The position numbers and the translations under genes were made by a program. DNA of 64,000 nucleotides from Rotaria sordida (Eukaryota; Rotifera; Eurotatoria; Philodinida; Philodinidae). Under the pieces are notes generated by a model. It saw only the letters and a list, made by a program, of their open reading frames with translations, was not told the origin of the DNA and did not search any database. Positions within the stretch are counted from its first letter, which is position 1. Each line of letters opens with the position of its first letter. Positions 52,350 through 63,411 of the stretch are shown here, in pieces. The DNA is taken from positions 43,351-107,350 of the forward strand of contig CAJNOL010000298.1 of assembly GCA_905250125.1 (NCBI GenBank). The letters are read 5' to 3'.

Positions 52350-53390
52350 TAATTCTAAATTTTGATCAGATAGGTACGAATTGCAGATCTTTCGTGTGCG
52401 TTTTGGTGTGGACGTGGGTATGAGTGTTTGTTAATCTTATCCTAATTTGGATACCGACCCGAAATTTAGTTTTGTATGTTTGTTAAGATCCTTCTCTAAT
52501 TTAGCAACAATTCTTGACAGGATTCTCGCGTCAGCGCCCAGAACAGATCCTGACCAGAACTTGATAAAATTTTGGCATAATTCTATCTGCTATTCTTGTC
52601 AGAATCCTAGATAGGATCTAGTTTGAATCCTGGTAGAATCTTATTTAACCTTGAGAAATCATGCAAACAGGAATTACTAGGATTCGACATAGGATCCTGA
52701 ACAAAACTTGACAAGATCCTTGACCTTGAGGATTCTAGTAGATTCTTTCACGATAGAGACTAGAGAATAAGTTTGGTACGAAAAACGTGATTGTTTTAGA
52801 AAAAGACTTCCTTCTGTAAGAAATTGAACCCAAAGTTTTGAAAATCTAGTTTCAGATTCCGTTTCCCAACCCCAATTACATTTGGTAGAACCTTGTACAA
52901 ATTCCTTGTTCTCTCAAGAAAACTTTTTCCTTAGCCGAAAAAATCAAACTCAAAATTTTGAAAATCTAAGTTCAGATTCGAATTTCCCGTCCTCGATTAC
53001 CTTTGGTAGAAATTCACTAGTCAAATCCAAATGCTGGTGAGACTCAGTCCAACTGACACAAAGATTTGAATTGAGTCCATGCCTAGTACCTGTCGAACCC
53101 TGGAAACGACCGAACTCGGGAACGACCGTACCCGGGAATAACTGAACCCGGGAATGACCGAATCCGAAGTTTCAGCTCGGTGCATGCTTAGTATAGATTA
53201 TCGAGAGGAAATTGGTTGTTTTTATTTCGATGATGGGAGTATTCAACGATCTTTCTTTTCAAAAATGTTTGTTTCGATGAACTCATTTTTTGGCAATGAG
53301 GTAGAGAATCATATCATCCATAGTCTTTTGTTTTCCAGCTTGTTGGTTTTTTATTTTTATTTACTAAAATTCATATATTTACCTTTTAAA

Positions 53391-53623
53391 GATTGTTTAG
53401 AAATATTGAATGATCGAGAATAGTTACTATTAGCATCAATTGATGATAGAAATTTATTGATAAACGAAATTACAAATATTTTCATTTTTTTTCTTAGAAA
53501 ATCCAATCAAATATTATTTATTTGTTCCACGTTATCAAAATGATCATTAGTTTTTATAGATGAATTTGCCATTTTTAGACGTTTCGACCTTGTATCATTA
53601 TTATCAATTTGTGATCCTTTCAT
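53391..53623 (-). pseudogene. FANCI 5' remnant (first two coding exons)
   Basis: Closely parallels FANCI exons 1-2 at 35801-36047. The ATG (53623-53621) is retained, and the remnant exons read like SQIDNNDT and FINKFLSSIDANS. The acceptor before exon 2 has lost its AG (tttag became ttcg). No downstream FANCI exons follow; the sequence runs into transposons. It therefore cannot encode FANCI. Confidence 0.85.
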
Positions 53624-53658
53624 TTAAAGAAATATACAAAAACTAAATATCGAGGAGA

Positions 53659-54204
53659 TTATCTTTTTATTTCCCTTGTAAACACGTGTGCATGAAACAC
53701 GCCAGAAACAGATCTTAAACGTGGTGGATTAACAAAATAAAGTTTTTCAAATTGTTCCGAATGAAATTCTTTATTTATAACTTCTTCAATTATTTTCTCT
53801 GGCTCCGTTGGTTTTGGATCACACCATATAAGCCAATGTTGAATACCATTAGCTAAATTATATGGAAATTCATTAGGTGTTAAAAGGGGTTCTTTTATTG
53901 ATTCTACACCGGGAATAGCAATACGTCGTTGACTAGATTTATCCAAATCTACATCCCATTTAAGATAATTTATACGAATAAAATCATTCATTGATCCATA
54001 TTCTCTCGAAATTAATATTTGATGTTCAATATAACGTTGAGTTTGTTGTTCATCACGCCAAAGTGGATATTCTTGTCCATTTTCAAGCCATTTTATTAAA
54101 TAATTCCATTCAATTGGTTTATTAATAACTACATTAAGTGTTAAATCAATTGTTGATATAAATCGTAGATGACAAAAACTTTTTTTAATAAATATATTCA
54201 ACAT
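53659..54204 (-). CDS. DUF3605-family protein, intronless
   Basis: One uninterrupted 181-residue ORF. DUF3605 features are a basic/aromatic N-terminal block, then REYGSMNDFIRINYLKWDVD, NEFPYNLANGIQHWLIW, and an acidic C-terminal half ending in VNPPRLRSVSGVFHAHVF. The family is best known from fungi and some bacteria (including N-acetylglucosamine-induced protein 1); its biochemical role is unknown to me. It lacks introns while every large gene around it has many, which fits a transferred gene. A broken sister copy lies at 36963-37372. Start chosen at the first ATG (54204); a later start is possible because the first ~25 residues are less conserved-looking. Confidence 0.75.
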   Translation of the reverse strand: MLNIFIKKSFCHLRFISTIDLTLNVVINKPIEWNYLIKWLENGQEYPLWRDEQQTQRYIEHQILISREYGSMNDFIRINYLKWDVDLDKSSQRRIAIPGVESIKEPLLTPNEFPYNLANGIQHWLIWCDPKPTEPEKIIEEVINKEFHSEQFEKLYFVNPPRLRSVSGVFHAHVFTREIKR

Positions 54205-54395
54205 AAATAACAGAAAAACAAAAAAATAAGAAAAACTATGAAAGCGATTCGTACGCCATCTTGGTTCGTGACTGCATAGACGCGATATACAAGTCGTCAG
54301 CTGATTTGTGTTGTTGTTATTATTTATTGTTTATATATTATTTGTTCATTTAGCTATTAATACTATCATTCAATCTAACTATTTTCAACAATGGA

Positions 54396-57300
54396 ATGGA
54401 CGAAAGTTGTTCGATTAATTACGCATATATTTCATGTTGTTTGATTATTCTTTCAAATATAATTTATCTTCTTTTTACATTTATCAAACTTTTTCTTCAA
54501 CATCATCGACGAAGACAATTATCACGACAAATTCAAAAAATGACAGATAATACAAATGAAACAATAACATCATCAAGAATGGCAACAAGATCAACAACAA
54601 CGACAACAACAACAAATCCAAGAACTACAAATACGAAAAATGGATATGAACGTCTTGCACAACTTTATCCACATGTTGGTGATGATATACATTTACCAAC
54701 AAAATGGAATGGAAAAGATAAAGCATCAACTTTAATTCTTCAACAAAATGATCTTGTTGTAACATATAAAGGTAAATTAGATGATGAAATATCATCTATA
54801 GAAATTAAGTAATATTGAATTATATTTTTTTGAGGACCTGGTAAAACACATAAAGATGCAGCTAGTGTTCGTTCGGATCATCCTATTCCACCATTGACCG
54901 GTATTTATTATTTTGAAGTGAAAATTTTAAGCAAAGGCCGTGATGGGTAAGTTTAACTTATCTTTCTTCTCTATGATGTTTTCTTGTTTATTAACAAAAA
55001 CAAAAAGTGCACGCATTGAGAATTCTTTTTTTTTTGTAATATATTTAATCTTAACAAGTTTATCAATATTTAATTATTGGTCAAGACCAATATTTACATC
55101 AGAGTTATGATTTATGGTAACGATTCTGAATATTCTAAGGGCAACCATATTCTTTCAAGAAAGTAGTTGATCCGAAACTATACTTTTGTGAGAAAGACAT
55201 TTATTATTATTTTTATGATTTTTGACAATGATTGAAATCTCAAATTTGATTGCTCATCGATTTTATATAAAGTTTTCCTTTTTTTTTTTTTGACGAGTTT
55301 ATTTTCTTGTTCTGGATAAAATATGATGTACCATTTCTCGCAAGGTTAAGAGACAATATTATGAGAAGTGAAATTTTTACTTAGTTCATTTCATTTTATT
55401 TATAGATCATGAAAAAATAATCAGTATCTCTATCTGTCTTATCTCTTTTTTTTTCTATAATTAGATACATGGGAATTGGTCTATCGACAGGTGAAGTAAA
55501 TCTTAGTCGTTTACCTGGATGGGATAAAGGCTCATATGGTTATCACGGTGATGATGGTCATTCATTTTGTTCATCAGGTTCAGGTATTGTCTATGGACCA
55601 ACATTTACAACAGGTGATTATGTTGGTTGTTGTGTCAATTTTCTTGAAAATTCTTGTTTCTATACTCGTAATGGTTACAATCTTGGTAAATATGTTTTTC
55701 TTAAAAAATATTAAATTCATATATTTATCTTTTGTTCTAGGTACATCTTTCAAAGATATACCGGTATTCCTTTATTTGTTTTTTGTTGTTTTATTAAGTT
55801 TATTAAACTTTTGTTTTATATTATAGACGGAAATTTATCCAACAGTCGGTTTACAAACACCTCATGAAGCAATTGAAGCTAATTTTGGTCTTAATCCTTT
55901 TAAATTCGATATAGAAAAATACATGGATGTAAGTAAAACTAAAAATTATTTAAGAAAAAGAATAATAATTTTATTTATATTGAAATAGGAATATCGTGAA
56001 AAAACTCGTCGAGCAATAATTGAATGTACATTGAAAGAAGGCGAATTATTACATCAAACACAATTACGTCGTATTGTTTCAACTTATCTCGTTCATTATG
56101 GATATTGTGCTACAGCTGAACAATTTAATAAAAATGCCGAAAGTGTATATGCTGATGAACTAAACTCCATGCGCAATAGACAACGTAAATATAATGAAAG
56201 AATAAAAAAAAATAATTGTATGAAATACGACCTATAAAGAATATTGAAATGTAGAAAGAGAGAAATTTGTCTCATACTCGACAAGCGTGACAGACATTTA
56301 AGCAATGAGTCATCAGAGACCATAATGACGTACATGATTGATATATAATCATAGACCGTTTAACAATAATGTCTTATTATAATATATGAACTATTTTCTT
56401 ATTGTATTTCTGAAGGATTCAATAAAAGTATAGTGAAGAAATGTGCTGCAAAAGTATATAGAATAAAACAATGTCATTAGCAACTTTGTTGATAAGTTTG
56501 TAACAGAATAGAATCTTTTGAATTATAACTAACGAATTCAATTGACTTGTAAAAATTAATAAAAATTTTTCATATCTAAATTATGTATTTTTTTAGTTAT
56601 CCAACATTTAATTCTTGATGGTCGCACAACCGATGCAATTGACAAGACAAGAGAACTTTTTCCTACATTGCTCAATGATAAAAATCTTTTATTTGTGCTT
56701 AAAGTTCGTCAGTTTATTGAAATGGTTAATGGAACTGAAAGTGAAATTCGTAAAACATCAATATCATGTCCACCGTCCACATTTTCACAAACTACAACAA
56801 CAACAAATTGTCCATCACCAACTAATCATCTTATTAATAATAAAAATCGTTCGAACAGTCCTTCTTGTTCGTCGTCATTAACTAATAAAAATTATTCTCA
56901 TTCAACAACTAGTCCACGTTCATCATCACCGATAACAAAAACAAATACATCTTTACGTTCTCGTTCTAATAGTCCATATACATCAGGACGTACACAAACG
57001 ACTACTATATCAGGGGCACAACAACATAGCAATGGTACAATCAGTTCTTCATCTCGTCGATCAAGTGCAAATAATCTTAATGAGTTATCACAAGGTAAAT
57101 TGATTTTCATCATTTTCTTATGAAATTAATTTTCTTTCTTCTCTATAGAAACTAATAATGAATCCAGTTTATCAGAAATTCCATGTCAATCGTCGGAATC
57201 AAATAGTCATACAACAACAGTGAATTCCGTACCATCGAATACAAATACTAATGTTGTTGTTAATCTTATGGATATTGATGATAATCACCAAGATAATAAT

Positions 57301-58893
57301 ACAGCAAATGGTTTTAGCAATCACGGAACAGTATCTCATCCTCATCCTTCTTCTTCTTCTTCGTCTTCTTCGACAAATCAAATCTCTAATGGCCATTCAC
57401 TATTAGACGATGATAACAATAATCTAGTCGTCGACAATAATATGAATAGTAATGGATGTTCAACGAAATCAACCGATATCCTTGATGGTATGGAATATGA
57501 TGGTTATACTGATTCAATTCATACAATGGATATGGAAACAACAATATCATCTGATGTACAGAAAAAATCAACAACAAAAGAAGATGACCAACTTCTTGTA
57601 AGAATTCTTCAATTTGGTCGAGAATTACATGCACTTAAACAACAATTAACTATTGAACATGGTGATAACCAACAAAATGATAAACTGCTTCAAGTAAATT
57701 TTGTAGAAAATGAAAAGAAATCAATCTTAAAATTCTATTGAAAGAATATTATTGAACATAATCTTTCTTTCTTTTTAAATTATCATTTATGTCTCATTCG
57801 AAATCAGAAATTACTAAACGTATGATATGTAGTCATAAGACAATAAGTAACTTTTATTTCATATTCTATCAAAACAAAAGACAAGAACACATATACAGGA
57901 TGAATATTCAAGATAGAAATCAACTGAACATATCTTATCTTTCTCATTTTTTCAGTCAAATAAAGACAGCTGGTTAGATCTAGAAGCAGACTTTGTTGTT
58001 CTTTCCGAATATGTATTCAAAAGTTTTTTCTCGGTTAAGATTGGATCATATTTGAAACTAATCGAGTTAAAAAAAAACTCGACCGATTCCCCAAGTATGG
58101 ATTGGATAGCGATCATCATATTGTTACAAAAGGTACAAAATGCGAAAGAATTTTTAAAAACAACGATTTCTTTCTTCTACCAATGCCGATTTCTATAGAA
58201 TATAGTTTTTTACTTGCAACGTATAGATAAGATTTTGCTTATTGTACTATCTCACTTTGTACAAAATTCAGTAATGATGATATTGAAGTTGTTACGAGAC
58301 ACAAACTACGTAAACTAAGGACTGCACTAAAGTAGCTATAATCTGAACATATATTCAGACGTAGCGAAAAATTCTTATTCTAGCTCTAACTAATTGTCTT
58401 TTATCGGTCCGAAAAATAAGCAAATATTTTGTGACTAAACTTTTGTACCATAGGTTATATAACATTCTCTAATGTTAATTTTATGAGAACGACTAAAATA
58501 CTTTATTTCCTACTTGTGTACAAACGATTAATAAAAAAAACTTCAATTTAAAAATGTAATTAAAAATCTTTTCTTTTATTAGGATGCATTCAGTTTATTA
58601 GCTTATTCAGATCCAAAATCATCACCACTTGCTCATCTATTAGAGCCTTCTCAGCGTGAAACTGTTTCTAGTGCAGTCAATAGTGCTATACTTGGTATGT
58701 AGATAAAAGCATTCTTTATATATTAGATAAACATATATTAACGTCATCTATATACTTTACAGAAGCACATGACATGCCAAGACATCCCGCTCTTGAAGTA
58801 CTTGTTGGTTATTTACATGAATGTGACAAGCTAATGCACAAAAATAATATACCAGATTGTGCCTTTATTGACTTGAACAAATATTTGCGATGA
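54396..58893 (+). CDS. RANBP9: RANBP9/RANBP10-like SPRY-LisH-CTLH-CRA protein
   Basis: Exons 54396-54771, 54835-54946, 55465-55685, 55741-55763, 55827-55928, 55989-56184, 56597-57094, 57149-57693, 58583-58694 and 58763-58893 give 771 residues. The SPRY domain spans ~residues 95-275 ([62 protein letters not shown]). LisH follows ([18 protein letters not shown]), then CTLH ([16 protein letters not shown]), a long Ser/Asn/Thr linker, and the CRA part ending [11 protein letters not shown]...NSAIL. RANBP9/10 are core subunits of the CTLH/GID E3 ubiquitin ligase. Unusually, the ORF opens with a hydrophobic stretch (residues ~13-34) followed by basic residues. Translation from the internal ATG at 54541 would remove it. 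Confidence 0.9.
57694..58582. other. Long intron of RANBP9 containing a TIR hairpin
   Basis: 889 bp, against ~50-60 bp for most introns of the gene (others: 518 and 412 bp). It contains the 55-bp hairpin at 58046-58100; nothing else was recognised. Confidence 0.6.
58046..58100. repeat. Near-solo TIR hairpin related to 30919-31523
   Basis: The left half tcatatttgaaactaatcg and the inverted right half tccatacttggggaatcg form a hairpin round a poly-A loop. The termini match those of the element in the FANCI intron. It could be an extreme deletion derivative or two abutting ends. Confidence 0.5.
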
Positions 58894-59607
58894 AAAAAAA
58901 TAAAAGAAAAAGATTATATATGTATATGTAGAACATTGTCGATTTGTTTATTTCTTTCTTTTTATTATTGTTTCTAAACACATACATGTATTAGCAACAT
59001 TTCTTTATTACAGGTTATTTTGTGTTCGTGTTTTTTTTCTTCTTTCTTTTTTTTTTCTAGAAACATTTTTGAAAAAGAAAACCAGATTTTTTTCTCACTT
59101 TCATTATCATTATTATTGAAAAATTAAACGAGCACAAAAGAGACTTTTATCAGGCACAAAAAGTTGTGCGTAGGTGTGTACAGTTCATCTTCTTTTCTCT
59201 CTCTCTCTCTCTCTTTCTCTCTCGTTTATTCTTTGTCCTGTTTCGTGTTTTATTGTCAATGGGTTGAAGACCTCAGAAGATTTTTTTTTTGCCATTCTAT
59301 CTTGTACCATATAAGCACCTGTAATTTATAAAAAAAAAACTAAGAATCATACACCTTTTGCTGCTCTACTCTATGTTCTCGCGACATTTCTTCATTGTTT
59401 TTTTTCGCAACAGCCATTAATATGAATAGATTACTTCCAAGTGTCTGTTACTGATGGTTGAAATAAAATTTTGTTCCATGATTTATCGTGACAACATAAC
59501 AAAAAAAAAATTTTTTATCTTTGATAATATGCTGTTGTTGTTTTTACTCTATCATATAAAACCAGTATAGACAAGAAGTAAAACCAAAAGGTGACAAAAA
59601 CAAACAA
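58894..59607. other. Intergenic region, RANBP9 3' flank and HEBP promoter side
   Basis: About 710 bp. T-rich, with a (tc)n run at 59195-59222. The polyadenylation region and the next promoter must lie here. No other feature was seen. Confidence 0.5.
59195..59222. repeat. TC dinucleotide repeat
   Basis: Pyrimidine (tc)n run with one interruption. Confidence 0.8.
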
Positions 59608-60327
59608 ATGAATTGGTTACGCACAGCTGCATCTGCATATTCAAATATACTCGCTGATCCCGAATGGCCAAAATATGACGTCCTTGAAAGTAATAAGGTA
59701 AGGTGTATATTTATAAAAATATCTTACCTTGTTGTATTCTATTAATTAGCTTTACGAGAAACGATACTATTATTCATTTACATGTGTGGCATATATGTTT
59801 ACTGCTAAAGCTGGTGATGAACCTGTTATGTCTAATTTATGGAAGCTTGTTAAATATACACAAGGTGAAAATGTCGATGGTAAGATGCTATATTTAGATA
59901 TTATTTTGAAAATAAAAACTGTTTTTTTTTTCTAGGTAAAATCTTAAAAATTTGTCTGCCGATTATGGTTAAAGTTCGTCCATTGCTAACAGCTGATGAA
60001 GAAAATCAATTTACAATAATGTTACTACTTGATAAAGATAATAATATAAATCCACTACCACTACCAACTGCTGATGGTGTTTTTATTTATCATCAATCGG
60101 AACAAATTTTTTATGCAAAACGGTTCGGTGGTTTTGCTAAAGAGAATGATTGGAAAAGAGAAAGTAGTAATATATTAGAATTATGTAAAACATTACCAAT
60201 TAATCGTGAAGAAGTTATTTCAGCAACGTATGATATGCCAACAAAACTTTTCAATCGTCATAATGAAGTTTTAGTTGCGGAAATTATTGAAAATGTTCAA
60301 AACAAAACAACAGTTGATGTTTGTTAA
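59608..60327 (+). CDS. SOUL/HEBP-family heme-binding protein
   Basis: Exons 59608-59697, 59750-59879 and 59936-60327 give 203 residues. The SOUL-domain order is visible: WPKYDVLESNKLYEKRYYYS near the N-terminus; a central segment MSNLWKLVKYTQGENVDGKI, equivalent to the helix-containing FWKLF.YIQGKN of HEBP2; CLPIMVKVRP, equivalent to 'MTAPV'; YAKRFGGFA; and a C-terminal SATYDMPTKLFNRHNEVLVA. The length equals HEBP1/2 (190-205). The family binds heme or tetrapyrroles in the cytosol, with reported links to mitochondrial permeability. There is no clear signal peptide. HEBP1 versus HEBP2 cannot be decided. Confidence 0.85.
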
Positions 60328-62048
60328 ACATTTCATTCTCTATTTTTTAGTAACAAAAAATAATAATAATTAACAAATTTGCAATGCATTTAATTGACAA
60401 AATAAAGATTCTCTTGAATGAAATTCAATTACTTTTAGTATCAACGAAAGGTTTCAATGTGCTTATTTCTAAGGACATAGGTTTATCGAATCTGTTTCTT
60501 TTTATAAAGTAAAGAAAGATAAGATGTGTGACGAACATCATACTGGATAGGATAAAGTTTTGTGACGTGTTTTACTTTGCATGTGTCTTCATTTAAGAGC
60601 ATGATATTAAATTATTTGTTTTTCCTTTCAAAACACGCGCCATTGTATACTCTATCCGAATTGCAAAATCAAATATTTATAACCATTTTTTGAAATTTGA
60701 ATCAATCACTAAAGATGAACATAGTTTTTTTCGTCACGCTATTTCTTATTCAATGAAATCTGAGATAATTTGCATATTTTTAAAATAGACAATATCAATT
60801 AGAGTTCGTATATTATTGAACAAAACATGTGAAATAAATTGCACGTATAGCAAATCTTCTAAAGTACAATGGTTATTACGTATTTCAAATTAGAGTGCAA
60901 ACAGTGCATGAAATATTGTGTGTACCCATCATGTCACAATATCTTAAGACAGAGAGGTTGTCTAGTAGTGCGATTCAAAAAAAGCGTCGTAATATTTTTG
61001 TACAAATGACTCAATCATACACGTTGAGAACATAATTGGATTGAAGTTGTGGAAAAAACTTATGTACTAAAACGAATCTTGGACAAAAAAAATATTTGTT
61101 GAGATATTGACTTAATAATGAGACGAAGGTATCAATGTAACTTAATGCGGCATTATTGATTCAATGTCACCAGTTTGATAAATATTTTTTTGTTTTTTTA
61201 TTGTATTATCAAACTCACTTATTCTTTATTTCATGTATTCTCGAGAATAATGACCTTCATAGTTTATATTTGAAACTTGTTATTGCTGAGTTTTTCAAAT
61301 TTCTTTTAATGACAGATTTGTTTTTTATTTTGCGATTCTAATAGAATATAAAATGGTGGATCTTTTGTTACAAAAAAAATCAACTTTCTAGCATATTTCT
61401 GAACAGTAGTAAGCTGCCGACAATGCAACATTAAACCAGAAGTTTTTTTTTCTTTGTATATGGTTAAAAAGAGCGTGACGAGCTGATCAAGAATATGTGC
61501 GTCTTCAGTTTTTTTCAGATAATCTACTTTTCCTGAAAAAAAAAATGTTCATTTTCGATAACTGACAAATTTTCAATTTTTTTCATTTTCTTTAAGTTTC
61601 AAAACTGAGTTTCCTTCAGTTTTTAACACTAAATCTGAAAAAAAAATCCAGTTCTGAAACTTAAAGAAAATGAAAAAATTGAAAATTTGTCAGCTATAGA
61701 AAAATATCAACATGTTTTTCAGAAAAAAATAGGTTATCTGTAAAAAAAAACTGAAAGCACACATATTCTTGATCAGCTCGTCATGTTCTGTATAACCATA
61801 TACGAAGAAAAAAGCTTCGACTTTAATTTTGAATTTTCGACACCTTACATGTAAAGCAAAAATTATTACAAAACTTTTATTTCATATTCAATAGACTTAT
61901 TACGATTGAGTATACTCATATATGCAGAACGTTTCAATTATAGCATATAAATATATTTTTATTCTGACATTAAAAAATTGGAAATCGATTTGGTTATTAA
62001 AAATAAATAAATAAATAAAATAGAAACTATGTTTCAATATATATATGA
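60328..62048. other. Intergenic region between HEBP (+) and TBC (-) 3' ends
   Basis: Convergent intergenic DNA of 1.7 kb. Apart from the foldback at 61440-61815 nothing was recognised; the ORF at 61156-61341 is low-complexity hydrophobic sequence and is not called. Confidence 0.5.
61440..61815. mobile_element. Small foldback element (376 bp)
   Basis: Near-perfect inverted arms of ~165 bp: tatatggtt...gacgagctgatcaagaat on the left and its inverse on the right, also sharing gaaaatttgtcag and ttaaagaaaatgaaaaa. The loop is short and no ORF is present. Target duplication not resolved. Confidence 0.65.
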
Positions 62049-63411
62049 CTAAATAATTTCAAATGATGCTGATTCCATCGATGATGTAGATGACATTGCT
62101 GTTATTTGTTGATAATATATTTTAAAAAGTTGTTCAGCTAATGATAAAACTTGTCGAACATCAAGTGTTTTTTGTCGTTGTTGAATTGCTTCAAGTGCTT
62201 CAAGTTCATCATGAGCATCAAATAAACATGAACGAAATAATGATATCATTGCAATACAAACAAATAAATCAAATGAATATCGATAGTCTTCATTATGTTT
62301 AGAATTTAATTCTGTTGATATTGATGAATAACTACTAATACCTATTTGTTCTGCTTGTTTTAATTGTATATCATATAATAAACGTTCACCAGCTAAAGAA
62401 TTTTCTTCAAGAAAATGACTAGATACAACTTCAAAACATATTAATGTATCTTCTTCTTTAGCAAATTCACGACGAAAACATAAAAATAACCATCCTATTA
62501 TTAAGTAAACATAAAATATTATTTAATAGTGAAAAAACGAAAAATCAATAAAACATACGATGACAAAATGTCCATAATTCAACATCAAGTGATACAATTC
62601 GATCATATAATAATTGATCAACAATTTCAACAAGTTTTGGTAATTGTTTTATTTTAGTTGCTATACCTAATTTTGTAAAATGTTCACCGGATTGAATTAT
62701 ATAAGAAGCAAAGCAAAAATAAGCTTCATGTTCACTATAAGAAAATACATGAAGAAAACTAAGAGCCATATCATTCATTCCTATGATACATAAATAATAT
62801 TCAAAGTATTTTATTTCGATAAATATGAATACCTTGTGAATAACCAATTGTTGGATTATAACATGCAAATGTTACAAGTAAACGTGTAAGTGGTCCATAA
62901 TTATAATCAACTGGTTTTTTTTCTGATGATATAAAATCAGTTCGATGTAAATCTTTAGCAATAAGTCGTACATGATAATCCATATCATACCAATTAAATT
63001 TTGGTTTATATGCTTCAATACGTTGTTGAATAGAAAAGAAAATTTGATTTGAACTAAGTAATTCTTTTAATTTGTTTGATGATAAATGCGGTAATTGTGA
63101 ACAAACTAAACTTCATGTAAAATAGAAAACAAAAAAAAACATACATAAAATAAGAATAGTATTTACGTTCTTGTGGCATTTCTTGTTGACATCTTTCACA
63201 CATAAAATCATATCGTAGTTTACGTTCAATATCAATTGTTTCTTGTTCTCTAACATATGATACAAAAGTAATCAATGAGTATAGAAAATATTCATCTTAC
63301 GCTTTTGAGAGAAGAGGTGGATAAAAACCAAATAGATATTTCCATGCTTGTGATCGAAGATCATTATGTATACCACCTAAATAATCAGAAATAGCTTTTA
63401 GAGAATATTTA
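62049..63411 (-). CDS. TBC-domain Rab GTPase-activating protein, 5' partial
   Basis: Visible exons (minus) 63411-63301, 63249-63167, 63105-62833, 62780-62559 and 62494-62049; 378 codons including the stop. TBC motifs: IHNDLRSQAWKYLFGFYPP (motif 'R..vW..l'); the catalytic Arg finger IAKDLHRTD (IxxDxxRT); the Gln finger IGYSQGMNDM (YxQG); and WLFLCFRREF, the usual Trp-Leu ... Arg-Glu-Phe helix. Both catalytic fingers are present, so GAP activity is plausible. The overall style is closest to the TBC1D15/16/17/25 group; I cannot name the member. The first visible exon begins inside the domain after an acceptor (tttttttag), so upstream exons lie right of 63412 or beyond the window. Confidence 0.85.

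Larger units (their letters stand above)
50530..53198. mobile_element. hAT-family element (2.65 kb) with 8-bp target duplication
   Basis: The element 50538-53190 is flanked by identical gtatagat (50530-50537 and 53191-53198). Termini TAGGCATACACCGA and, inverted, TAAGCATGCACCGA have the hAT style. Long subterminal inverted repeats include cagggttcgacaggtacta and the gattaccttt/aaaggtaatc block. A further element with its own inverted ends sits inside at 51323-52349. The outer element has no intact transposase. Confidence 0.8.

Noticed and set aside
56615..57634. Alternative-frame ORFs over RANBP9 exons
   Set aside because: Only the frame carrying CTLH and continuing to CRA fits splice phases; the others are shadows.
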